Shown: positions 9,292 to 18,974, numbered from the stretch's first letter. The stretch is DNA of 43,178 nucleotides from Pusillimonas sp. (GCF_029263785.1 NZ_JAJUFE010000018.1:1-43178); one strand, 5' to 3'. Program-made: numbers and translations. The notes: a model not told the origin generated them from the sequence alone.

Positions 9292-9759
9292 CTATTCTTC
9301 ACGTACTCCAGAATACGGCGTGGGCGACACGCCAGGCTCGGGGTCGGGATGTTTACCCGCATGCACGACAGCATACGAAAAACTGCGGTCATTGTTCTTG
9401 GCAAACTCGACCACGTCGTCACAAACAGCCAGGATTGCCTTGGCATCGTCGGTGAGGGCCGGATCACCCGAGTGCAGGTTATCAAACCACAGGAACAGCC
9501 CGATCTTCTGGTCGAGTACCGTGTCGCAGAGACAGTCGTACAGGGCATCGAGATTGCCGCCGAAGAACTCGGGAAAATCGACGGCCTTGACGACAGCCCG
9601 AAGCACCGCGGAACGACTGCGTGCTCGATCGCAATCCACCACGAAGGCACCCAGGCCCAAAGCCTGGGCCCGTTGGACGGCGTCCTCTTTGGATGTGGCC
9701 GAGGCATCGACCTGGCCGCCCTTTTGAAGTTTCTTTTGCCACGCCTGCGCTTGGGTCAT
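9292..9759 (-). CDS. barstar-family protein (no barnase partner in view)
   Basis: 155-residue cytoplasmic protein. Residues about 36-125 resemble the barstar ribonuclease-inhibitor fold: a first strand LGAFVVD, then VDFPEFFGGNLDALYDCL (60-77), the family signature whose acidic face blocks RNase active sites, and a second strand LFLWFDNL. An N-terminal extension of about 35 residues and a C-terminal proline-rich tail (HPDPEPGVSPTP) are outside the domain. Its ATG overlaps the stop of the upstream lipase gene in an ATGA junction, so the two are probably translationally coupled. No barnase-like or other RNase toxin gene is adjacent, so it is either an orphan immunity protein or has a housekeeping role; which one cannot be told. 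Confidence 0.82.
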   Translation of the reverse strand: MTQAQAWQKKLQKGGQVDASATSKEDAVQRAQALGLGAFVVDCDRARSRSAVLRAVVKAVDFPEFFGGNLDALYDCLCDTVLDQKIGLFLWFDNLHSGDPALTDDAKAILAVCDDVVEFAKNNDRSFSYAVVHAGKHPDPEPGVSPTPYSGVREE

Positions 9760-10958
9760 AACGGCGACTCCTTGAAAAACGCTTTAACTTCTTCGATACG
9801 CTCCATGCTGTCAGCTCTACCCAGGCGAATAAGCTCGCGGATATATCCCGGCTCGAACAGCAAGTAGGATACCAGCGCGCCACCTGTTGTGGCCCCGGAA
9901 CCAGACGATACACCGAGTACCCGAAAAAGTGTACGTACTGCGCGTGGCATTTGGTGCAAAAACTCCATGGCGATTTTATCCAGTCGCTGGCTGGGGGTTA
10001 TGGTCAGTGCACTGACTGTCCGTAACGGCAGGGATTGCCCCGACTCCGGCGGGATGAGTGCCAACAGGTCATTGATGCGCTCCAGCCGTTCAACGTCCAT
10101 GGACAGGCCGTCAAGAAAAATGCTCGATAATATTTGTCCTCCCACCTGTGCAAGGGGCGGATATTGGGAGTCTACGCGACGTTCTTCAGCGTGCGTATCG
10201 TCTCGGTGCCCTGTGCCAATAACCAACACTCGCTTGGCGCCAAGATGAATGGCGGGGCTCAAGGGCGCCAGTTGCCGCATGGATCCGTCCCCACACCATT
10301 CAGTTTTGCCATTGACCAGAATGGCTTGTGCGGGAAATACGAAAGGTATGGCACTTGACGCCATCAGATGCTCGACACCGAGCGGGCCGGGCACAGCGCG
10401 ACGCAGGCTGCGTGTCCACGGTTCAATGACATGGCGTGCGTTATAGAACGTCAAATGTTCGCCGCTGACAAAAGCCGCAGCGGTAATGGCTATTGCCAGC
10501 AGATTTCCCTGATCGAGATTGTCGTTGAGACGATCAAAGTCCAGGGTCTCATGAAGCAGCTCAGCCAGCGGGCTATTGTCAAGCAAGGAACTGGGTCGCC
10601 TGCCGCGCAGATCCGGCCACAGCCAGCCCAATGCCAGCATGCTCAGCCACCGCCACCCGGTGCTCAACAGCGACAGTGCGTCGCTGCGATAAATGCTTTC
10701 GGTTCGAAGCGATTCCCATAGCAGGACGAGCCTGTCTACCGCCAGATGACAATCATTGGCGCGGCAAGCCAGCGCCGCCGCGTTGATGGCGCCGGCCGAG
10801 GTGCCGCTGAGAATGGGAAAGGGATTGCGAAACTTTGGAGAACGATCCGGATCGATGATGTCCAGTATGCCCGACAAGACTCCGACCTGGTAGGCGGCGC
10901 GTGCGCCGCCCCCCATCAACACGAGTCCTACCGGAGCACCACCGGAGCCTCCATGCAT
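9756..10958 (-). CDS. patatin-like phospholipase family protein
   Basis: Probable acyl hydrolase with a Ser-Asp dyad. From the ATG at 10958 it has 400 residues. The oxyanion-hole motif GLVLMGGGARAAYQVG lies at about 11-26, the nucleophile elbow GTSAG at 52-56 (Ser54), and the dyad GDGS at about 223-226 (Asp224), so the catalytic set is complete. The segment SLLSTGWRWLSMLALGWLW (about 97-115) is hydrophobic and may associate with membrane. No signal peptide is seen, suggesting a cytoplasmic or inner-membrane-face enzyme. An ATG at 10988 would add ten residues and overlap maeB by 26 bases; neither start has a good ribosome-binding site. The gene ends in an ATGA overlap with the barstar-like gene. 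Substrate unknown. Confidence 0.88.
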   Translation of the reverse strand: MHGGSGGAPVGLVLMGGGARAAYQVGVLSGILDIIDPDRSPKFRNPFPILSGTSAGAINAAALACRANDCHLAVDRLVLLWESLRTESIYRSDALSLLSTGWRWLSMLALGWLWPDLRGRRPSSLLDNSPLAELLHETLDFDRLNDNLDQGNLLAIAITAAAFVSGEHLTFYNARHVIEPWTRSLRRAVPGPLGVEHLMASSAIPFVFPAQAILVNGKTEWCGDGSMRQLAPLSPAIHLGAKRVLVIGTGHRDDTHAEERRVDSQYPPLAQVGGQILSSIFLDGLSMDVERLERINDLLALIPPESGQSLPLRTVSALTITPSQRLDKIAMEFLHQMPRAVRTLFRVLGVSSGSGATTGGALVSYLLFEPGYIRELIRLGRADSMERIEEVKAFFKESPL

Positions 10959-10962
10959 TGCA

Positions 10963-13257
10963 TCACGTCGAACGCGGTTGATTCGCATCCAGCACGGTAA
11001 GCGCCGCCATGTTGACGATGCGTCGTACGGTGGAGCTGGATGTCAGGATGTGTATGGGTGCATTGACGCCCAACAGGAACGGACCCACGGCAATGTTTCC
11101 ACCGGCAGCCGTCTTGAGCAGGTTGTACGCGATATTGCCGGCGTCGACGTTGGGGCAGATCAGCAGATTGGCCGCACCCTTCAACGTACTGGATGGCAGA
11201 ATGCGCAAACGCAAGGCCTCGTCCAGGGCGCAGTCTCCATGCATCTCGCCGTCGATCTCAAGCGTGGGATCACGTTGCTGAACCAGCGCTAGCGCATCGC
11301 GCATCTTGGTGCCGGAGGCCGAACTGCCGGTGCCGAAGTTGGAACGCGACAGCAAGGCGACCTTGGGTTCCATATTGAGGCGACGCATTTCAGCGGCCGC
11401 CGCCAGCGTGATTTCGGCAATCTGTTCGGTGGTAGGATTGTCATTGACGTGGGTGTCCGCCAACGCAATCGTGCGCTCGGCCAGCAGCAGAATGTTCATG
11501 GCGGCATAGGTGTTGGCACCGGGGGCCTTGCCAATCACTTCGTCGATGAAGCGCAGGTGATCCGCATACGATCCGACCGTGCCGCACACCATGCCGTCGG
11601 CATCGCCCAGATGGATCATCATGGCGCCGATCAGTGTCAGGCGTCGGCGCATCTCGACGCGAGCCATTTCCTTGGTAATGCCATGGCGGCAACGCATCTC
11701 CCAGTAGGTTGTCCAATACTGATGAAAGCGTTCGTCATACTCGGGGTTGGTAACCTCAACGTCAACGCCCAGCTTGAGCCGCAGGCCGAATTTCTTGATG
11801 CGGGACTCGAGCACGGCAGGCCGTCCGATCAGGATGGGCTTGGCCAGTTTTTCGTCGACGACGATCTGTACCGCTCGCAATACGCGCTCTTCTTCGCCTT
11901 CACTGAACACGATGCGCGCCTTGCCGCCGTCTCGTACCATGCTCTTGGCAGTCGAAAACAAGGGACGCATGAAGGATCCGGAGCGATACATGAACTGCTG
12001 GAGTTCATCGGCGTAGGTATCGAAGTCGGCGATGGGGCGCGTCGCCACGCCGTCTTCCATGGCGGCGCGCGCAACCGCCGGCGCAATACGCATGATCAGG
12101 CGCGTATCAAAAGGCTTGGGAATAAGATAGTCGCGCCCGAACGAAACGTTGTAAGTGCCATAGGCTGCCGCCACGGCGTCGTTTTGTTCTTCCTGGGCAA
12201 GCTTGGAAATGGCTTCGACAGCGGCCTTTTCCATGCCGCGTGTAATCGTCGTGGCACCGACATCAAGTGCGCCCCGAAAAATATAGGGAAAGCAAAGTAC
12301 GTTATTGACCTGATTGGGGTAGTCGGACCGCCCGGTTGCCATCACCACGTCGTCGCGTACCGAGTGGGCGATTTCGGGAAGGATTTCGGGTTCGGGATTG
12401 GCCAGCGCCAGAATAATCGGCTTTGCAGCCATCTGCGCCACCATTTCGGGCTTGAGCACTCCCCCTGCCGACAGGCCCAGGAACACATCGGCGCCCGGGA
12501 TGATTTCGGCCAATGTACGGGCCTGGGTGTCTTGGGCGAACCGCTCTTTGGCCGGATCCATCAATACCGTGCGACCCTTGTACACGACGCCTTCAATATC
12601 GGACACCCAGATGTTCTCGAGAGGCAGACCCAGGTCGACCAGCAGATCAAGACAGGCCAAGGCGGCTGCACCGGCTCCGGACACCACCAGCTTGACCTCT
12701 TTGATGTCCTTTTCGACAACCTGCAATGCACTGGTAAAAGCCGCGGCTACGCAAATGGCAGTACCGTGCTGGTCATCGTGAAACACCGGAATCTTCATGC
12801 GCTCGCGCAATTTGCGTTCAACAATAAAGCACTCCGGAGCCTTGATGTCTTCGAGGTTGATGCCACCAAAGGTAGGCTCGAGCCCCGCGATGATCTCAAC
12901 CAGCTTGTCCGGATCCGACTCATTGATTTCAATATCAAATACGTCGATACCGGCAAATTTCTGGAACAGGACAGCCTTGCCTTCCATTACCGGCTTGGAC
13001 GCCAGCGGGCCAATGTTGCCCAGTCCAAGGACAGCCGTGCCGTTGGTGATGACGCCTACCAGATTGCCGCGCCCGGTGTAACGATAGGCGTTGAAAGGAT
13101 CGATCACGATTTCTTCGCATGCGGCTGCCACGCCAGGCGAATAGGCCAGTGCCAGATCCCGCTGGTTGGAGAGCTGCTTGGTGGGCGTGACCGAGACTTT
13201 TCCCGGACGGCCTTGCTCGTGATACTCGAGCGCCGCTTTGCGAAAGTTTTCTTCCAT
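10963..13257 (-). CDS. maeB: NADP-dependent malic enzyme, hybrid with phosphotransacetylase-like domain
   Basis: Oxidative decarboxylation of malate to pyruvate with NADP reduction. The 764-residue product has the MaeB architecture: an N-terminal malic enzyme domain (about 1-430) with [28 protein letters not shown], the metal/substrate region [15 protein letters not shown] and [10 protein letters not shown], plus the nucleotide-fold [15 protein letters not shown]; then a C-terminal phosphotransacetylase-like domain (about 430-760) with [15 protein letters not shown]. In known MaeB enzymes the second domain is regulatory (acetyl-CoA sensing) rather than a transacetylase. The ATG at 13257 aligns with the E. 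coli start; an in-frame TTG at 13275 would add six residues. Confidence 0.96.
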   Translation of the reverse strand: MEENFRKAALEYHEQGRPGKVSVTPTKQLSNQRDLALAYSPGVAAACEEIVIDPFNAYRYTGRGNLVGVITNGTAVLGLGNIGPLASKPVMEGKAVLFQKFAGIDVFDIEINESDPDKLVEIIAGLEPTFGGINLEDIKAPECFIVERKLRERMKIPVFHDDQHGTAICVAAAFTSALQVVEKDIKEVKLVVSGAGAAALACLDLLVDLGLPLENIWVSDIEGVVYKGRTVLMDPAKERFAQDTQARTLAEIIPGADVFLGLSAGGVLKPEMVAQMAAKPIILALANPEPEILPEIAHSVRDDVVMATGRSDYPNQVNNVLCFPYIFRGALDVGATTITRGMEKAAVEAISKLAQEEQNDAVAAAYGTYNVSFGRDYLIPKPFDTRLIMRIAPAVARAAMEDGVATRPIADFDTYADELQQFMYRSGSFMRPLFSTAKSMVRDGGKARIVFSEGEEERVLRAVQIVVDEKLAKPILIGRPAVLESRIKKFGLRLKLGVDVEVTNPEYDERFHQYWTTYWEMRCRHGITKEMARVEMRRRLTLIGAMMIHLGDADGMVCGTVGSYADHLRFIDEVIGKAPGANTYAAMNILLLAERTIALADTHVNDNPTTEQIAEITLAAAAEMRRLNMEPKVALLSRSNFGTGSSASGTKMRDALALVQQRDPTLEIDGEMHGDCALDEALRLRILPSSTLKGAANLLICPNVDAGNIAYNLLKTAAGGNIAVGPFLLGVNAPIHILTSSSTVRRIVNMAALTVLDANQPRST

Positions 13258-13298
13258 GATGATCGACTCAGACAAGACGAGATAATTTAGAGACGCCC

Positions 13299-13327
13299 AT
13301 TCTATCCCTTAGTGCGCCGTTGGTCAT
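13299..13327 (-). promoter_or_regulatory. putative sigma-70 promoter of maeB
   Basis: On the minus strand ATGACC (13322-13327) and TAGAAT (13299-13304) are separated by 17 bases, 4/6 and 5/6 matches to the sigma-70 consensus. The -10 lies about 40 bases before the maeB start. Pattern match only. Confidence 0.42.
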
Positions 13328-13391
13328 ACGTTACAGGTGTACCTGCGGGCCTGCGGCGCTTTCTTACCTGTGGCGTTGACGGGGCGAAAGC

Positions 13392-14357
13392 TCAAAGGTC
13401 TTGGCCCGGATCGGGAAAGACGCGCTTGGGATCGAACAGGTTCTTGACGCTTGCATCAAGGGTAGACGCTTGTTTCCACCGCGTAAACACATCAACTGCC
13501 GAATCCGTGGAGGCTTCTGCCTGCGCCGCGTAGCCAGGCGGCGGACGACTGGTATACGCAGTCGCCCAATCTACTGATGGCAACGGCGGCCTGGCCTCAA
13601 GGATCAGCCATTGGATCCATCCAAGGTCGCCGCCATGCCCCAACATCAGATGCGACAGATTGACCTCGCCGCCGCCCCGGGGCGCCATCGCATCAAGCCG
13701 GTAACGCGCAGGCCACTTGTCGAGTGTCGCAAACCCTGCCGCGGGTTCGCCGGCCATCAAGGCGAAAAGTTGAGGTACCAGGGTCTGCAGGGTGAGGGTG
13801 CCGAGCGGCATGCGATTGCGGGCGCCGAAAGGACCGAGCACTCCCGAGCTTCCATCGGCCATCAACACGGACGCATGCAGCAAGCCTGTGCAATGCGACT
13901 CGCCAGGCCCCCACCCGCAAAGGCTGCGGTCTGCGACCCAGGCCGCGATTGTCAGGTAGCCGGGCTGATCGGCAAATTGTGTCAATCCGGCATCAACCAG
14001 GTCGGAAACCAGGGTTCCGGGCTGAACAAACCATTTATTGGGGTCGTCGGGCAGGGGCTGGCATCCTGCCAACGCGCCTCCGAGTTCGACCCAGAGTACG
14101 GATTTACCCATCAGGCTGTCTGCCTGGCCGACGCCGCTAAGCGCCAGGACCACGCCCAGTTCACGGCATAAGTTCAGGGCAAACTGGACATCTCCTGCGC
14201 CGGCAGGCGTGAGGCGGCCACTTCCATTGCCGTCATATTCCCCAAAATCCAGAAAATCGCCCTGCACACCTCGACGCATGCGCGCTGAAAATCGCTCCCA
14301 AGATGTCCGGGGCGTGCGACGACCCGTCAAAAACGCCCGTCTGGATGAAGATTCCAT
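13392..14357 (-). CDS. GlcE-like FAD-binding oxidoreductase subunit (divergent)
   Basis: 321-residue protein resembling the small FAD-binding (PCMH-type) subunits related to GlcE of glycolate oxidase. Evidence is the layout LTPAGAGDVQFALNLCRELGV (about 49-69), the block WFVQPGTLVSDLVDAGL / ADQPGYLTIAAWVADRSLCGWGPG typical of FAD-linked oxidase N-domains, and the C-terminal FDPKRVFPDPG, the counterpart of the FDP..vfNPG ending of this family. The first residues, SSRRAFLTG, look like a twin-arginine motif, but no hydrophobic stretch follows, so Tat export is doubtful. No GlcD or GlcF partner is adjacent. It is divergent from the aminotransferase gene. Family likely, substrate unknown. Confidence 0.68.
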   Translation of the reverse strand: MESSSRRAFLTGRRTPRTSWERFSARMRRGVQGDFLDFGEYDGNGSGRLTPAGAGDVQFALNLCRELGVVLALSGVGQADSLMGKSVLWVELGGALAGCQPLPDDPNKWFVQPGTLVSDLVDAGLTQFADQPGYLTIAAWVADRSLCGWGPGESHCTGLLHASVLMADGSSGVLGPFGARNRMPLGTLTLQTLVPQLFALMAGEPAAGFATLDKWPARYRLDAMAPRGGGEVNLSHLMLGHGGDLGWIQWLILEARPPLPSVDWATAYTSRPPPGYAAQAEASTDSAVDVFTRWKQASTLDASVKNLFDPKRVFPDPGQDL

Positions 14358-14495
14358 CGTTACTTCTGATGCCTGGTAAAGGGTAGGAAACTGCGGAAAG
14401 TATACCGGCCGCCCGAGGGCCGCTCAGACGCGATGCAAGGCGCACCATCGCCGGCAGCGCGGACTACAATCGGGGTTTTCTCGTCGAGCCATGCC

Positions 14496-15668
14496 ATGAC
14501 CCGTCTTGCCAAACGTACCGATCAGGTGATGCCATTTTACGCGGTGGAAGTCTTCAAACAGGCCAGCGTCCTGAACGCCCAGGGCCGGGACATCATCAGT
14601 CTGGGTATCGGCGAGCCCGACTTCACCGCACCTGCCCAGGTGGTTGAAACACTGAATCGGGCAGCTTCGGCGGGGCTCAGCGGTTACACCGCTCCGGCGG
14701 GCCTGCCGGCGCTGCGCGAAGCCATTGCGCATTACTATGGTGAGCACTTTGACGCACCGGTAGATCCTGGTCGGGTGGTGGTGACATCCGGAGCATCCGG
14801 CGCCCTTCTGCTGGCGGCCATGGCACTGATCAATCCAGGCGACGAAGTACTGCTGGCCGACCCGGCTTACCCTGCCAATCAGAACTTCATCATGGGCGCG
14901 GGCGGTGTTCCCCGGCTTATTCCCTCTACGGCAGAGCAACGCTTTCAGCTTTCTGCCCAGGATGTGCGTCAGCACTGGGGGCCCGCGACGCGCGGCGTGG
15001 TCATTGCATCCCCAAGCAATCCTACCGGAACGACAATCGGACGCGAGGCCTTGCAAGAGCTGATTTCAGAGGTAAGGTTGCGCCACGGCTTCATCATCAT
15101 GGACGAGATTTACCTTGGTCTGTACTACGGTGATACGCCGCGCAGTGCCCTGAAGCTGGACGACGACATCGTCATCATCAACAGTTTTTCAAAGTACTTC
15201 CACATGACCGGCTGGCGTCTGGGTTGGCTGATTGCACCTGCGGCAATGATTCCCGCCATCGAGAAGCTGGCCGCCAGCCTGGCGATCTGTGCCCCTTCCC
15301 TGGCTCAACATGCCGCGGTCACCTGTTTCGAGCCCGAAGTCATGCGTATCTATGAACAGAGACGGCTCTCGTTCAAGCAACGGCGGGACTATCTCGTGCC
15401 CGAGCTCAAGCGCATCGGTCTGGACGTGCCCGTGATGCCTGACGGGGCGTTTTACGTCTATGCTGACATCACGAAATTCAGCCGCGACAGCGACGATTTC
15501 GTTCACCGGCTGTTACACGAAGGCGGTGTCGCAACGGTACCGGGTCGCGATTTCGGCCCCGCGCACGCCGCCCATTCCATCCGGCTTTCATATGCCACCG
15601 GCCTCGACCGCCTTGGCGAGGCTGTTCACAGAATGGAAGCCTTTCTGAATCGGGAAGCCCGCGCGTGA
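14496..15668 (+). CDS. PLP-dependent class I/II aminotransferase
   Basis: Fold-type I aminotransferase of 390 residues from the ATG at 14496. It has SLGIGEPDF near the N-terminus, SGYTAPAGLPALREAI, the ASPSNPTGT motif (172-179), the PLP-pyridine contact D203 in MDEIYLGLYYG, and the Schiff-base lysine K233 in SFSKYFHMTGWRLGW; the C-terminal SIRLSYAT supplies the carboxylate-binding arginine. This is the AspC/AlaA-like subgroup, but the amino donor cannot be fixed from sequence. An in-frame ATG at 14433 would add 21 residues without family similarity. Divergent from the FAD protein with 138 bases between starts. Confidence 0.93.
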   Translation: MTRLAKRTDQVMPFYAVEVFKQASVLNAQGRDIISLGIGEPDFTAPAQVVETLNRAASAGLSGYTAPAGLPALREAIAHYYGEHFDAPVDPGRVVVTSGASGALLLAAMALINPGDEVLLADPAYPANQNFIMGAGGVPRLIPSTAEQRFQLSAQDVRQHWGPATRGVVIASPSNPTGTTIGREALQELISEVRLRHGFIIMDEIYLGLYYGDTPRSALKLDDDIVIINSFSKYFHMTGWRLGWLIAPAAMIPAIEKLAASLAICAPSLAQHAAVTCFEPEVMRIYEQRRLSFKQRRDYLVPELKRIGLDVPVMPDGAFYVYADITKFSRDSDDFVHRLLHEGGVATVPGRDFGPAHAAHSIRLSYATGLDRLGEAVHRMEAFLNREARA

Positions 15669-15702
15669 TCCGGGCACATCGCGTCGCTACACATAAACGC
15701 AA

Positions 15703-16527
15703 TCAGTGCCGCGGGGGTATTCCCGAAGCCAGGGACAGCCGGCGCCGTTCTGCCAGCACCTTGGCGCCATACCCTCCGTCGCTGGGCCCGGTAGCACCGA
15801 CATAACAGGCGAGGCCTCCGGCAACAGACCCTCGCCGTTTGATGCAGTCATGCAGAATCTGACTGCCGACCCGAATGTTGGCGATGGGATTCAGCGCGGC
15901 ATCCGGCCCCCCTTCAAACGACTCAAACTTGTCTTTGTGTACCCGGGTCATGACCTGCATCAGACCCTGCGCACCAACATGGCTTTCCGCAAAGGGGTTG
16001 TATCGCGACTCGATGGCGATCACCGCCAGGACAAGCAAGGGGTCAAGGTCTTTTTCTCGGGCCACTGCGTACACCGTGTGGATAAGGACCCCGGCAACAT
16101 CATGAGCGATCCGGTATTTGCGCGCGATGTAGCTGCGCAAGGCCTGGCTCTGCACCTTGGTAACGCCTGGAATCGAAAACGCATCCAGCGCTCCCAGAGC
16201 CTCGACAAAGGTTTGGGGCGTGGCCGCTCCGTCGGGCGCCCCTGCCTCGGCCTCCGATGACAAGACCAGTTGTCCGCCCGATAAGCGATCGGCCAGGGTA
16301 TAGGCTGCACCATCGTATGTACCGTTACCCGGCTTGAGACTGACAAGCAGCGCGGCGTGAATCTGCTGCGACTGATCACGCAGCGACGGAACGACAAAGC
16401 TGAGCGCCACGGTAACCAGTACTGCAATACCCAGATACACGGCCGCCGCGTGGGTCACTTCGGCAGCGCACCGTACCAGCGAGCGCACAGAACGATCCAC
16501 CAGGCCATATGTTCTCGACGTAGTCAT
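15703..16527 (-). CDS. membrane-anchored lytic transglycosylase (SLT domain)
   Basis: Peptidoglycan-cleaving enzyme of 274 residues. One hydrophobic segment (about 27-47, AAAVYLGIAVLVTVALSF) with a basic N-terminal side suggests an inner-membrane anchor with the rest in the periplasm. The SLT domain begins near 150: VLAVIAIESRYNPFAES contains the catalytic Glu173, followed by VGAQGLMQVMTRVH, NIRVGSQILHDCI and YVGATG, the family I transglycosylase pattern. The region 50-140 is not recognisable and may bind a partner. It converges with the aminotransferase and is divergent from ubiD. Confidence 0.9.
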   Translation of the reverse strand: MTTSRTYGLVDRSVRSLVRCAAEVTHAAAVYLGIAVLVTVALSFVVPSLRDQSQQIHAALLVSLKPGNGTYDGAAYTLADRLSGGQLVLSSEAEAGAPDGAATPQTFVEALGALDAFSIPGVTKVQSQALRSYIARKYRIAHDVAGVLIHTVYAVAREKDLDPLLVLAVIAIESRYNPFAESHVGAQGLMQVMTRVHKDKFESFEGGPDAALNPIANIRVGSQILHDCIKRRGSVAGGLACYVGATGPSDGGYGAKVLAERRRLSLASGIPPRH

Positions 16528-16638
16528 GAGCTGAAGACTGTCTCCGTCAGGGGCGGCAAATGCCGGCCCTCATAGCAATAAAATAGCGAACTCGATGTTA
16601 ACCTTAGACGTCCATCAAAACCAATCAGCGAGAGTGAC

Positions 16639-18183
16639 TTGAAATACCGCGACCTGCGAGACTTCATCGCCCAGTTGGAAAGCGCAGGCCAATTAAAGCG
16701 CATCGCTCATCCCGTTTCGACCGTGCTCGAAATGACCGAGATCAGTGATCGCGTTCTACGCGCCGAGGGGCCGGCGCTGCTGTTCGAAAATCCCGTACAT
16801 GGCGGGCAAAAATCGACCATGCCGGTGCTGGCCAATCTTTTCGGTACCCCACAGCGTGTTGCCCAAGGCATGGGGGCTGACGACGTCGCGTCGCTACGCG
16901 ATATTGGCGAGTTGCTGGCATCTTTGCGTGAACCCGAAGCCCCACGAGGGCTGCGCGATGCCTTCGCCAAAGTGTCAATGCTGAAATCCGCACTGTGGGA
17001 CATGTCTCCCAAGCGCATCCGCAATCCGGTCTGCCAGGAAATCATCCTCGAAAGGGATGAAGTCGACCTGAACAATATCCCCTTGCAAACCTGCTGGCCC
17101 GAGGATGCCGCCCCGCTTCTGACCTGGGGGCTGGTGATCACCCGCGGGCCCAACGCCCGACGGCAGAACCTTGGGATATACCGACAACAGGTCATAGGCC
17201 GTAACAAGCTCATCATGCGCTGGCTGTCGCATCGAGGCGGAGCACTCGACTTTCGCGATCATGCACTGGCTCACCCCGGCACGGCATTTCCTATTGCCGT
17301 AGCGCTGGGAGCCGACCCCGCCACGACCCTGGGGGCCGTGACTCCCGTGCCTGACAGCCTGTCTGAATACCAGTTCGCCGGCCTGCTGCGCGGCTCGCGT
17401 ACCGAAGTGGCCGATGCCCTGGGCAGCAACCTGACCGTCCCCGCATTTGCCGAAATCGTCCTCGAAGGCCACATTCTGCCGTCCGGGCATCCGGACGCCC
17501 GCACCCCGCAGGTGCCCGATGGTGTGCGCCCCCCGCCCTCCAATGGCTATGAAATGGCCCTTGAAGGTCCTTACGGCGACCACACAGGGTATTACAACGA
17601 GCAAGACTGGTTCCCTGTATTCACGGTCGAGCGCATCACCATGCGGCGCAACCCCATTTACCACAGCACGTACACAGGCAAACCGCCTGACGAACCGGCC
17701 GTACTCGGCGTTGCCCTGAATGAAGTCTTTGTACCGCTCTTGCGCCGTCAGTTGCCTGAAATTGTCGATTTCTACCTGCCTCCAGAAGGATGCAGCTATC
17801 GACTAGCCGTCATTTCGATCCGCAAACAGTACGCCGGTCATGCCAAACGGGTCATGTTCGGCCTGTGGAGTATTTTGCGGCAGTTCATGTACACCAAATT
17901 CATCATCGTCGTGGACGATGATGTCAATATCCGTGACTGGAAAGAGGTGGTGTGGGCCATGACGACACGCATGGATCCAGCCCGCGACACCCTGCTCGTC
18001 GAAAACACCCCTATCGATTACCTGGATTTCGCATCCCCGGTTTCTGGCCTGGGCGGCAAAATGGGCATGGACGCCACAAACAAATGGCCGGGCGAAACCG
18101 ACCGCGAATGGGGGAGGCCTATTCAGATGGACGATACGGTCAAGGCGCGCGTCGACGCGATGTGGAGCGAACTGGGTTTATGA
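16639..18183 (+). CDS. ubiD: 4-hydroxy-3-polyprenylbenzoate decarboxylase UbiD
   Basis: Prenylated-FMN-dependent decarboxylase of ubiquinone synthesis. The 514-residue protein follows E. coli UbiD almost block for block: [30 protein letters not shown]-like [64 protein letters not shown] (active-site region), [14 protein letters not shown] and NKWPGE near the end. A proline-rich insertion of about 20 residues (near 285-305) before EGPYGDH is absent from E. coli. The start is a TTG at 16639, preceded by GAGAG; no ATG or GTG fits the conserved N-terminus. Its last six bases overlap the 3' end of the convergent yqjK-like gene. A UbiX partner is not in the window. Confidence 0.96.
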   Translation: MKYRDLRDFIAQLESAGQLKRIAHPVSTVLEMTEISDRVLRAEGPALLFENPVHGGQKSTMPVLANLFGTPQRVAQGMGADDVASLRDIGELLASLREPEAPRGLRDAFAKVSMLKSALWDMSPKRIRNPVCQEIILERDEVDLNNIPLQTCWPEDAAPLLTWGLVITRGPNARRQNLGIYRQQVIGRNKLIMRWLSHRGGALDFRDHALAHPGTAFPIAVALGADPATTLGAVTPVPDSLSEYQFAGLLRGSRTEVADALGSNLTVPAFAEIVLEGHILPSGHPDARTPQVPDGVRPPPSNGYEMALEGPYGDHTGYYNEQDWFPVFTVERITMRRNPIYHSTYTGKPPDEPAVLGVALNEVFVPLLRRQLPEIVDFYLPPEGCSYRLAVISIRKQYAGHAKRVMFGLWSILRQFMYTKFIIVVDDDVNIRDWKEVVWAMTTRMDPARDTLLVENTPIDYLDFASPVSGLGGKMGMDATNKWPGETDREWGRPIQMDDTVKARVDAMWSELGL

Positions 18184-18525
18184 GCGCCGGTCGCCCATGC
18201 TTCGGGCGACTTGCCAACTAAGTAACAGGCCGGCACCCAGACGCAATAAACGATGACGCTTGCGTACACCCGAAAGCAGGGCGGATGCTGTCGAAACGAT
18301 AAAGGGATAACGCCTCATGAGGCTCAAGCCCTGGAACAACCAGTCGGCAGGACGCTTGCGGCTTACCGAGCCAGGCAAGAGGGATCGCAGCAGCGCTGAC
18401 GGCTTGAGATCTTGCCCCAGATGGCGGACGCTTGTGCCAAGGGTCTGACGCTCGAGCGCGGCGCGCGCCCGCAACAACTCGATTCGAACTTCGCGCAATT
18501 TGGCGGCCGAAGGTTTCTTAGCCAT
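18178..18525 (-). CDS. YqjK-like small basic protein
   Basis: 115-residue protein, third gene of a yqjD-yqjE-yqjK-type operon. From the ATG at 18525 (AGAGGGG ribosome-binding site) it starts with a charged helical region, [21 protein letters not shown], and ends with a weakly hydrophobic segment, [19 protein letters not shown], which could be a membrane or membrane-surface helix. Sequence similarity to E. coli YqjK is only in character (short, basic, charged N-helix); the assignment rests mainly on position. It overlaps yqjE by eight bases, suggesting translational coupling, and overlaps the ubiD end by six bases on the opposite strand. Confidence 0.65.
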   Translation of the reverse strand: MAKKPSAAKLREVRIELLRARAALERQTLGTSVRHLGQDLKPSALLRSLLPGSVSRKRPADWLFQGLSLMRRYPFIVSTASALLSGVRKRHRLLRLGAGLLLSWQVARSMGDRRS

Positions 18526-18925
18526 GGATCCCCTCTGTATCGTCAACGTTGTCGGGCTCACGCAGACGGTTGGCAAGCGCAATATCGCGCTTTAGTTCGT
18601 CGAGCGTGGCCGAAAATGGCGGAGGAGAGTCGACTACACCACGCCAAACCGCAATAAAAAGACCAGCACCAATTACAGCGTATATCAATGCCAGAACGCC
18701 CATGGCCAGATAACGCTCCTCGGTAGGCCAGAAATATAGGGTCACGGCCACCGAAAACACCAAAAGTGCCAGCGTCGCAAACAACAAGGCTCCAAACGCC
18801 ATGCACAGCACCCGCAGCAGACGGGACTTTTCTTGGGTGGCCTCAAGCGTGAAAAGCTCGAGTCGCGTGCGGGCCATCGACAATACGGTGGTTACGATGT
18901 CACCGACAGAGTGTCTTAACGCCAT
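18518..18925 (-). CDS. phage-holin-superfamily III protein (YqjE-like)
   Basis: 135-residue inner-membrane protein. An amphipathic N-terminal helix rich in charge (TRLELFTLEATQEKSRLLR, about 20-38) precedes two membrane helices, about 39-65 (VLCMAFGALLFATLALLVF) and 72-96 (LAMGVLALIYAVIGAGLF), then a cytoplasmic tail. The ELF..E..EK pattern before paired helices is the signature of the YqjE-type holin-like family. These proteins are chromosomal and non-phage; in E. coli the operon with yqjD is stress/stationary-phase controlled. A GGGGAG ribosome-binding site sits very close to the ATG. Confidence 0.85.
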   Translation of the reverse strand: MALRHSVGDIVTTVLSMARTRLELFTLEATQEKSRLLRVLCMAFGALLFATLALLVFSVAVTLYFWPTEERYLAMGVLALIYAVIGAGLFIAVWRGVVDSPPPFSATLDELKRDIALANRLREPDNVDDTEGIHG

Positions 18926-18949
18926 AGCTCCCCTTGGTTGTATCTGGAT

Positions 18950-18974
18950 GATCGGGGCAACCGGGGCCCCGATC
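18950..18974 (-). other. strong intercistronic hairpin between yqjD-like and yqjE-like genes
   Basis: Perfect 9-bp stem (GATCGGGGC with GCCCCGATC) and a 7-base loop in the 69-base gap between the DUF883 gene and the YqjE-like gene. There is no T-run on either side. Its foot is 25 bases before the yqjE ATG, so it may act on mRNA stability or translation. Confidence 0.5.

Noticed and set aside
11449-13290. 613-codon open frame on the plus strand
   Set aside because: Complementary-strand shadow of the malic enzyme gene in GC-biased DNA; translated product is low in family-like pattern.
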